In this document: piece after piece, positions 58,536 through 64,000 of the stretch | Layout: every line of letters starts with the position of its first letter | Position numbering within the stretch: the stretch's first letter is position 1 | Notes under the pieces: generated by a model | Database searches by the model: none | What the model saw: only the letters and a program-made list of their open reading frames with translations | Told to the model about the DNA's origin: nothing | Program-made: the position numbers and the translations under genes | Source: Azoarcus sp. KH32C | GTDB lineage: Bacteria > Pseudomonadota > Gammaproteobacteria > Burkholderiales > Rhodocyclaceae | Direction of reading: 5' to 3' | Assembly: GCF_000349945.1 (NCBI RefSeq) | Contig: NC_020516.1 | Coordinates: forward strand, 4,278,001 to 4,342,000 | Length of the DNA: 64,000 nucleotides

Positions 58536-59236
58536 GACCGCCCCCGCTTGCCGCTCCAGTGCTCGGCGGCAAAGCCGGCCGCGATGCCGACCGCGATGCC
58601 CGCGATCACCCCAAGCTTGAGCGGCAGCCCGCGCAAGGCGACGGCCCCGAGCCCCCCGGCGGCGGCCGCGACCAGCATCGTGCGCTCCTTCGCCATCGGC
58701 GCGAGCATCACCATCAGCGCGATGGTCGTCATGAATTCGAGCGACCAGTCCTTCGGAATCGCCCCTGCTCCCAGTACGCCCACCAACGCGCCGGTCTGCC
58801 ACACGAGCCAGCACCAAATCGCCGGCACGACGTAGAAACCCCAGCGCCAGTGCGGATCGTCGGAACGGAAGAGCCTTTCGGAGCAGAGGATGAAGATGCC
58901 GTCGACGAGCAGGTAGCTCGACGCGATGCGCCGCGCCCATCCCTGCCCGTGAAAAGCCGGCGCAATCGCCGCGCTGAAGATGATGAAACGCAGATTCAGC
59001 ACCAGCGCCGTCACGAAGATCAGCCACAAGGGCGCGCCAGCGGCGATCAGCGGCAGCGTGCCGAGCTGGGCCGTACCGGCATAGACGATCAGGTTCATAC
59101 CCATCGACTCGACGGCCGACAGGCCGATCGAGCGCATCGCCACGCCGGTGACGATCGCCCACGGCACGAGGCCGACCGACATCGGCAGCATCAGCTTGAA
59201 GCCCTCGCGGGCGCCCCGCTTGAAGGATTCGTTCAT
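58532..59236 (-). CDS. azlC: Branched-chain amino-acid exporter large subunit AzlC
   Basis: 234 residues from ATG 59236; ATG 59254 is an alternative. The AzlC signature RGAREGFKLMLPMSVGLVPW and GTAQLGTLPLIAAGAPLW are visible, with about five to six TMs. AzlCD exports valine-type or other amino acids. No Lrp-family regulator is adjacent. Confidence 0.9.
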   Translation of the reverse strand: MNESFKRGAREGFKLMLPMSVGLVPWAIVTGVAMRSIGLSAVESMGMNLIVYAGTAQLGTLPLIAAGAPLWLIFVTALVLNLRFIIFSAAIAPAFHGQGWARRIASSYLLVDGIFILCSERLFRSDDPHWRWGFYVVPAIWCWLVWQTGALVGVLGAGAIPKDWSLEFMTTIALMVMLAPMAKERTMLVAAAAGGLGAVALRGLPLKLGVIAGIAVGIAAGFAAEHWSGKRGRS

Positions 59237-59351
59237 CGACCTCATTGGCCTCATTGACCCTTTCCGGCCGAAGCCGTAAAAGTGATCAAGCATACCAGCG
59301 GGGAGTGACCGATGCAGCGGGGGAAATTCCGCATATCCAGGCGGACGGTCT

Positions 59352-59810
59352 TCAGGGGCGCCCCTGCTGCAACATCCGCGCGCGCTGCTCGCGCACCTCG
59401 GGCGGCCAGGTGCTCTGGATGTAGGCCAGCACCGCCAGGATATCGGCGTCGGACAGGTGCCCGCCGAAGGCCGGCATGTCGCTGTCGTAGCCGGCCGGCG
59501 CCCACGGCGGGACCATGCCCTGGCGGACGATATTGATCAGCAGTTCATTGGGGTGATGCCAAGTGTGGCCGGAGGCGTCATGCGGAGGAGCCGGAAGACG
59601 TCCGTTGGGACGCCGCTGGCGCCAGTCCGGCTGTCCCTCGAGCCGCGCGCCATGACAGCTCGCGCAGTGCTCGCGGTAGACCGCTTCGCCGCGGGCGACC
59701 TGCTTCGCGTCCCCCGGATCGATGCTGCCACCGGGCGCGCAGCCCGCCAGCAGCAGCGCGCACGTGAGCGCGCGCTGCCATCGCACCAGAGCGTCAGTTG
59801 CCGCCGCCAC
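59352..59810 (-). CDS. Lipoprotein c-type cytochrome
   Basis: About 152 residues. An N-terminal hydrophobic stretch with lipobox LAGC (ALTCALLLAGCAPGG) indicates a membrane-anchored periplasmic lipoprotein. One haem motif, CASCH, lies near residue 49, and Met in DSDMPAFGGHLSD is the likely sixth ligand. The GTG start at 59810 overlaps the previous gene by 17 bases; GTG 59786 would avoid this and still keep the lipoprotein signal. It may serve as an electron carrier in copper or oxidase metabolism; partner unknown. Confidence 0.85.
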   Translation of the reverse strand: MAAATDALVRWQRALTCALLLAGCAPGGSIDPGDAKQVARGEAVYREHCASCHGARLEGQPDWRQRRPNGRLPAPPHDASGHTWHHPNELLINIVRQGMVPPWAPAGYDSDMPAFGGHLSDADILAVLAYIQSTWPPEVREQRARMLQQGRP

Positions 59811-60126
59811 CGCAGACGTGGCGATCGCGGCCGCAGTGATAGAAGTCGCCCAACGGTCGATAGAACGTGTATTCGAGCGGATTCACGACCATCGCGCGCC
59901 CTGCCTCGCCGACCGTACCGCTGGGAATCGTGAAGGGCAGCGAGATGATGAAGCCGGCCGCGCCGAAGACGCTACCGATGATGCCGATCGGACGCACGAT
60001 CAGCAGATCGGCAGCCATGTCCGAGCCGCGTTCGCCCGTCACCGGTTCGGTCTGCTGGGCCGAGACGATGGTGCTCGACGACAGGAGGAACGCCGCCGTC
60101 ATGGTGGCAATCAGCTTCTTGTTCAT
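59794..60126 (-). CDS. Small exported protein of unknown function
   Basis: 110 residues with signal peptide MNKKLIATMTAAFLLSSSTI (cleavage near VSA). The mature chain has one hydrophobic Gly-rich stretch (ADLLIVRPIGIIGSVFGAAG, continuing FIISLPF) and ends YRPLGDFYHCGRDRHVCGGG with two Cys. Similar small proteins are sometimes labelled 'multidrug transporter', without evidence. Lies between the cytochrome and the DUF411 gene, all on the minus strand, and may belong to a copper-stress unit. Confidence 0.75.
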   Translation of the reverse strand: MNKKLIATMTAAFLLSSSTIVSAQQTEPVTGERGSDMAADLLIVRPIGIIGSVFGAAGFIISLPFTIPSGTVGEAGRAMVVNPLEYTFYRPLGDFYHCGRDRHVCGGGGN

Positions 60127-60160
60127 GATCTTCTCCCACGAGGGCCCGCGGCCCTTTCCG

Positions 60161-60622
60161 TCAGTGCTTTGCGAATATCTGGGTCTTTCCGTCAGCCCCG
60201 AAGCTTACAACATTGTAATGGTCCGCAGGGTAAGGGCCTTCCATTCCGGGCGACCCCATCGGCATGCCGGGCGCCGCGATGCCGGCGACCTTGGGCTTTT
60301 CCGCCAGCAGGCGTTTGACATCGGCAGCCGGCACATGACCTTCGACCACGTATCCGCCAACGTGCGCCGTATGGCAGGAGCCGAGCGTCCTCGGCACCCC
60401 CGCGGCACGCTTGACGACGGCCATCTCCTCGCTCGCAATCTCCTTCACGCGAAAACCCGCCGCCCGCATGTGCTCGGCCCAGGCGCCGCAGCAGCCGCAG
60501 TCCGGGTCCTTGTACACGACCACCTCTTCCCCGGCGGCGTACGCAGCGACAGCGATCAGCGCCGCCGCAGACGCCGCCAGGATCGCCGGCAAACGGCCGG
60601 CGCGTTTCTTCCGTGTATTCAC
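60161..60622 (-). CDS. DUF411 periplasmic metal-binding protein (CopG-like)
   Basis: 153 residues with an N-terminal signal anchor (RLPAILAASAAALIAVAAYA). The DUF411 core starts VVYKDPDCGCCGAWAEHMRA, a thioredoxin-like segment with CxCC, and continues GSCHTAHVGGYVVEGHVP. Such proteins are linked to copper or silver resistance. The stop of this gene lies far from, but its start overlaps, the histidine kinase gene (4 bp), so they are one unit with cusS and cusR. Confidence 0.88.
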   Translation of the reverse strand: MNTRKKRAGRLPAILAASAAALIAVAAYAAGEEVVVYKDPDCGCCGAWAEHMRAAGFRVKEIASEEMAVVKRAAGVPRTLGSCHTAHVGGYVVEGHVPAADVKRLLAEKPKVAGIAAPGMPMGSPGMEGPYPADHYNVVSFGADGKTQIFAKH

Positions 60623-62106
60623 GATTCCTCCGAATGATGCAGATCGATCACATGGGGCCGCGCCGCCGCGGAAGACTTCCCCGCTTCGGCACTCGTACGG
60701 CCCTCGCCAGCACCCGGGGCCGCAAGCGGCAGGTACAGGCTGAAAGTGGTGAGCCCTTGCATCGAGGCGACCACGACGCGACCGCCGTGGGCCTCGACGA
60801 TCGAGCGCGTGATGGCGAGCCCGAGTCCGGCGCCGTCGCCCTGGCGTGTGCGCGACGGATCGACGCGGTGAAAGCGCTCGAAGAGCCGCGACAGATGCTC
60901 CGCCGGGATCGTGTCGCCGGGATTAGCGACGGCCAGCCGCGCCATGCCGTCATCGACGATGTCGATCGCGATCGTCACGGCCGCCCCGGCCGCCGTGTGA
61001 CGCAGCGCGTTCGACAACAGGTTCGAGATCGCGCGGCGGAGCATCAGACGGTCGCCCGGCACGCGCGCATCGCCCGTCACCATCAGCCGTACGCCCTTCT
61101 CCTCGGCCAGCGCCTCGTAGAAATCGACCAGCGCATGCGCCTCGTCGGCGAGCGACAGCGTCTCGGCCGGGCGCGGCAGCAATCCGTTGTCCGCCTGAGC
61201 GAGGAACAGCATGTCGGCCACCATGCGCGCGAGGCGCTCGTATTCCTCGAGGTTCGACAACAGCACCTCGCGATACTCGTCGGCGCTGCGTACGCGGCCG
61301 AGCGCGACCTGGGTCTGCGTCATCAGGTTGCTGACGGGGGTGCGCAATTCGTGCGCGATGTCCGACGAAAACTCGGACAGGCGACGAAAGCCTTCTTCGA
61401 GGCGCGCCATCATCGCGTTGAATTCCGCTCCCAACGCCCTCAACTCCCCGGGCAGCGCCTCCACCGCGATGCGCTCGTGCAGCCGGCTCGCCGAGATCCG
61501 TCCCGCCACCGCCGCCATCTTGCGCAGCGGTGCAAGCCCGCCCCGTGCCGCAGCAGCCCCCAGCGCGCTCGTCGCGACGATCGCCAGCGCCACCGCGAGC
61601 CATAGCGAGCGCGTGAACTCGCGCATGAAGGCACGGTGGTGCTCGATGTCCATCGACACGACGACCCGCACGTCCGGCGCGCCGGCGACGCCAGTGGGTG
61701 CAGCCGCGACGATGCCGCGATAGACGTGTCCGTCCTGCTCCCACACGTGCGGCCCCGGATAGGCCTGCGCCTTCGATACCTCGCGGACGAGTTGGGCCGG
61801 GAAGCCGCCACCCGAGGATGCGAACAGGATCTCGCCGCCGTCGCGCACCACCGCGATCGAAAGGCTGTGATGCCCGACGAGTGCGGTATCGAGTTGCTGT
61901 GCGACGCCGGCGAAATCATCCTCGCCGCGCACCTGCGCGAGCACCGAGCGCACGAGTTCGAGCTTGCCGTGCAGTTCGACCAGGTCGCCTTCCTCAAAAT
62001 GGCGCTCGACCGCCAACGAGATGAAGGCCCCGAGCCCGAGCAGCACCGCTGCGCACACGCTGCCGAACAGCAGGGTCAAGCGCAGCGTGAGCGACAGGCG
62101 CGGCAT
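60619..62106 (-). CDS. Heavy-metal sensor histidine kinase (CusS/CopS-like)
   Basis: 495 residues from ATG 62106, overlapping the regulator stop (TGATG). TM1 at about 10-30, a periplasmic sensor to about 165 and TM2 at about 170-190 (SLWLAVALAIVATSALGAAA), then HAMP, HisKA with the phospho-His in SDIAHELRTPVSNLM (about residue 254), and an ATPase domain (GDGAGLGLAITRSIVEAHGG). The IrlB/CusS type senses periplasmic copper or silver. GTG 62109 is an alternative start. Confidence 0.92.
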   Translation of the reverse strand: MPRLSLTLRLTLLFGSVCAAVLLGLGAFISLAVERHFEEGDLVELHGKLELVRSVLAQVRGEDDFAGVAQQLDTALVGHHSLSIAVVRDGGEILFASSGGGFPAQLVREVSKAQAYPGPHVWEQDGHVYRGIVAAAPTGVAGAPDVRVVVSMDIEHHRAFMREFTRSLWLAVALAIVATSALGAAAARGGLAPLRKMAAVAGRISASRLHERIAVEALPGELRALGAEFNAMMARLEEGFRRLSEFSSDIAHELRTPVSNLMTQTQVALGRVRSADEYREVLLSNLEEYERLARMVADMLFLAQADNGLLPRPAETLSLADEAHALVDFYEALAEEKGVRLMVTGDARVPGDRLMLRRAISNLLSNALRHTAAGAAVTIAIDIVDDGMARLAVANPGDTIPAEHLSRLFERFHRVDPSRTRQGDGAGLGLAITRSIVEAHGGRVVVASMQGLTTFSLYLPLAAPGAGEGRTSAEAGKSSAAARPHVIDLHHSEES

Positions 62107-62777
62107 CACTGCGCCTCGAGCACGTAACCCATGCCGCGCACCGTATGGATGAGCTTGGGTTCGAACGGCTCATCGACCTTCGCGCGCAGGCGGCGCACGG
62201 CCACTTCGATGACATTGGTGTCGCTGTCGAAATTCATGTCCCACACCTGCGAGGCGATCAGCGAGCGCGGCAGCACCTCGCCCTGGCGTCGCAACAGCAA
62301 CTCGAGCAGGCCGAATTCCTTCGCAGTGAGATCGATGCGCTGGCCAGCCCGCGTCACGCGCCGGCGCAGCAGGTCGAGCTCCAGGTCCGCCACGCGTAGC
62401 ACCTCCGGCTCCTTCGACTTGCCACGGCGCAGGAGCGTTCGCACGCGGGCGAGCAGTTCGGAGAACGCAAAAGGCTTGACGAGATAATCGTCCGCACCGA
62501 GCTCCAGCCCGCGCACGCGGTCCTCGACCTGGTCGCGCGCCGTCAGGAACAGCACCGGGAACTCGCGTCCGGCACGCCGGACCGTCTGCAGCACGCTCCA
62601 GCCGTCGAGCCCGGGCAGCATCACGTCGAGGATCATCAGGTCGTACTCGCCGGTCAGCGCGTAATGCACGCCGTCCATGCCGTCGCGCACCAGATCGCAG
62701 ACGAAGCCCGCCTCGACCAACCCCTGGCGGAGATAGTCGCCCGTCTTGAGTTCATCTTCGACGATCAGTATCTTCAT
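62106..62777 (-). CDS. Copper-type OmpR-family response regulator (CusR/CopR-like)
   Basis: 223 residues from ATG 62777: MKILIVEDELKTGDYLRQGL opens the receiver, with the phospho-Asp in LMILDVMLPG (residue 51) and the switch Lys in YLVKPFAFSELLARV. A winged-helix Trans_reg_C domain follows (SDTNVIEVAVRRLRAKVDEP). The HM response-regulator subgroup is typical for copper. GGAACGGAA precedes the ATG. It probably binds the palindrome at 62843-62860. Confidence 0.93.
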   Translation of the reverse strand: MKILIVEDELKTGDYLRQGLVEAGFVCDLVRDGMDGVHYALTGEYDLMILDVMLPGLDGWSVLQTVRRAGREFPVLFLTARDQVEDRVRGLELGADDYLVKPFAFSELLARVRTLLRRGKSKEPEVLRVADLELDLLRRRVTRAGQRIDLTAKEFGLLELLLRRQGEVLPRSLIASQVWDMNFDSDTNVIEVAVRRLRAKVDEPFEPKLIHTVRGMGYVLEAQ

Positions 62778-62842
62778 TTCCGTTCCCTGATACCAACGGT
62801 CCATGCGGGGCATTGTGCCTGTCGTCGGGCGAGCCGGCCAAA

Positions 62843-62860
62843 GATTACAAAGATGTAATC
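62843..62860. promoter_or_regulatory. Palindromic copper-regulator box in the divergent promoter
   Basis: GATTACA-AAGA-TGTAATC: perfect 7-bp arms between the cusR-like gene and the CusF-like gene. Position and symmetry match CusR/CopR-type operators, whose consensus also has inverted TTACA/TGTAA-like halves. Confidence 0.7.
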
Positions 62861-62982
62861 GACGTGTCAGCTTGCCGTCCGCCGCCTCGCCGCATCATGC
62901 CAAACAGAACCAGCCACAGGGGCGGTTCTCGCGTCGATACGGCAACGCCGGCTGCCCCGACACAAGCCCAGAGGCCACGACC

Positions 62983-63324
62983 ATGAACATCAAGCCCTTC
63001 CTCCTCGCCGCCGCGTTGTGCGTCGCCGCCCCCGCCGCCCTCGCAGAGAGCAGCCACGACGGACATCTCGCAGCGCCGACCGCCGCCGCGGGAAAGCCGG
63101 CGACCATGTCCAGCGGCACTGTGCGCAAGGTCGACAAGGGCGCCGGCAAGATCACAATCGCCCACGGTCCGCTCGAAAACCTGGGCATGCCGGGCATGAC
63201 TATGGCATTCCGCGTTGGCGACGCGGCAATGCTGGACCAGGTCAAGGTCGGCGACAAGATCCGCTTCGTCGCCGAACGCGTGGAAGGCGTCTTCAGCGTC
63301 ACGAAGCTCGAAGTCGCGCAGTAG
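62983..63324 (+). CDS. CusF-like periplasmic copper/silver chaperone
   Basis: 113 residues from ATG 62983, with signal peptide MNIKPFLLAAALCVAAPAAL ending LAE. The mature CusF_Ec domain contains GTVRKVDKGAGKITIAHGPL and the metal motif GMPGMTMAFRV with Met ligands; His from SSHDGHL may add. CusF passes copper(I) or silver(I) to the CusCBA pump. It precedes a CusC-like gene by 102 bp and is divergent from the two-component genes. Confidence 0.9.
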   Translation: MNIKPFLLAAALCVAAPAALAESSHDGHLAAPTAAAGKPATMSSGTVRKVDKGAGKITIAHGPLENLGMPGMTMAFRVGDAAMLDQVKVGDKIRFVAERVEGVFSVTKLEVAQ

Positions 63325-63426
63325 AGGGGGACGGACGCCTCGGCGCGAAATCCCGCCGCACGGGGGCCAGGCCCGCGGATCTCACCTGTCGTTCAAGAAC
63401 AACAAATATCTTACGGAGTATCGACG

Positions 63427-64000
63427 ATGATCTCGGCCATGGCGGGCGCCTTCCGACCACGCGTGAGCGTGCCGCTTCTGGTCGCCGCCGTAGCGCTTGC
63501 CGGCGCAACCGCACAGGCACAGGATGGCGTTCAGACCTTTCCGGTCGGAGCCGACGCGGTCGCCCTCGCCGCGCCCGCGCTGGGAGCGACCGCTGCAAGC
63601 TTGCTCGACCACGCCCGCGCAACGAGCCCCGCCTTCGCCGCCCAGCGCGCCGAAACCGCCGCCGCGCGGGAGCGGATCGAATCGGCCGGCGCGCTGCCCG
63701 ATCCGAACGTCCAGGTCGAGCTGATGGATTTCACGAACCGGATGCGCGGCGGCAACACGACGCTGGTCCCCGGTCAAGTCGGCGAGACGCGCTACCGCGT
63801 GATCCAGCAACTGCCCGGATGGGGCAAGCGCGAGTTGCAGACGCGCGCGGCCGCGGCGAAGGCCGACCAGGCCGCTGCGGGTCTCGACGCCGCCTGGCTG
63901 GATCTCGCCGCGTCGATCAAGAGCGCGTGGCTGCGCTACTACGCCGCCGACCGCGAAGCCGCGCTCGCGCGCGAATCGCTGACGCTGCTCGGCGGGCTCG
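63427..64000 (+). CDS. CusC/CzcC-like outer membrane efflux protein, N-terminal part
   Basis: Open from ATG 63427 to the window edge (191 complete codons). The signal peptide is VSVPLLVAAVALAGATAQAQ. The mature start AASLLDHARATSPAFAAQRA and GALPDPNVQVELMDF, then QQLPGWGKREL, is the OEP fold of the heavy-metal RND efflux group. The rest, and presumably cusB and cusA homologues, lie outside. A second ATG at 63439 is possible. Confidence 0.85.
   Translation, partial: MISAMAGAFRPRVSVPLLVAAVALAGATAQAQDGVQTFPVGADAVALAAPALGATAASLLDHARATSPAFAAQRAETAAARERIESAGALPDPNVQVELMDFTNRMRGGNTTLVPGQVGETRYRVIQQLPGWGKRELQTRAAAAKADQAAAGLDAAWLDLAASIKSAWLRYYAADREAALARESLTLLGGL

Noticed and set aside
60205..60218. 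TTACAA-CA-TTGTAA palindrome like a copper-regulator box
   Set aside because: It lies inside the DUF411 coding region near its 3' end, with no promoter or downstream gene that it could control.

Overview
The window is a GC-rich bacterial chromosome segment packed with short-spaced and overlapping genes. Several features point to a betaproteobacterium of the Rhodocyclales (Azoarcus/Aromatoleum/Thauera-like): the zapA-6S RNA arrangement, a TIGR02449-type coiled-coil gene before zapA, Fur-like boxes with GCGAAT arms, an FtrABCD iron system and many c-di-GMP proteins. The genus is inferred from gene content, not from an rRNA gene. No tRNA, rRNA, insertion sequence, phage or CRISPR array was seen.

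Layout. 1-3 kb: the end of a flavin/ferredoxin reductase, an HDOD signalling protein, a small cytochrome c and queF. 3-17.5 kb: a complete Lap-type adhesin locus. It holds a TolC-like outer membrane channel, the periplasmic protease LapG, the c-di-GMP receptor LapD, a glycosyltransferase, a 1329-residue Thr/Val repeat adhesin with a LapA-type retention module and a PAAG cleavage site, a small conserved protein, an atypical LuxR-type regulator, and the type I secretion adaptor (LapC) and ABC ATPase (LapB). A PilZ protein follows. In the established Lap model, high c-di-GMP makes LapD hold LapG so the adhesin stays anchored; low c-di-GMP frees LapG to clip it. What is unusual here is the adhesin: two blocks of about 24 sixteen-residue TETVTSGTQTVTGT-like repeats around one non-repetitive domain, no visible RTX motifs, and a glycosyltransferase gene next door.

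18-21.4 kb: a zinc regulon (zur, a His-rich small membrane protein, znuC, znuB, znuA) with a 35-bp near-palindromic operator in front. 21.4-28.8 kb: LysE and TauE/SafE exporters, 6S RNA, zapA, a coiled-coil partner, a second HDOD protein, ilvD, yceH and lgt. 28.8-34.4 kb: malonyl-CoA decarboxylase, then a three-gene unit of a PAS-GGDEF-EAL protein, a beta-barrel protein and a small PstS-like periplasmic protein.

35-57 kb: mostly iron. hemP, bfd, bfr, tonB, exbB and exbD come first, then a MacA-MacB-outer-membrane-factor export operon, then an FtrABCD-type iron permease operon (P19, an extra porin, cupredoxin, FTR1 permease, 4Fe-4S membrane protein). A LysR regulator and a molybdenum hydroxylase set (iorA, iorB, xdhC, mobA-like) follow, then a TonB-dependent siderophore receptor with a PepSY membrane protein. 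Fur-like sites lie before hemP, the P19 gene and possibly the receptor.

56.7-64 kb: a periplasmic rhodanese, a bestrophin-like channel, the AzlCD amino-acid exporter, a lipoprotein cytochrome c, a small exported protein of unknown function, and a copper/silver set (DUF411 protein, CusS-CusR-like two-component pair, CusF-like metallochaperone and the start of a CusC-like efflux channel that runs off the window). A GATTACA/TGTAATC operator sits between the divergent copper genes.
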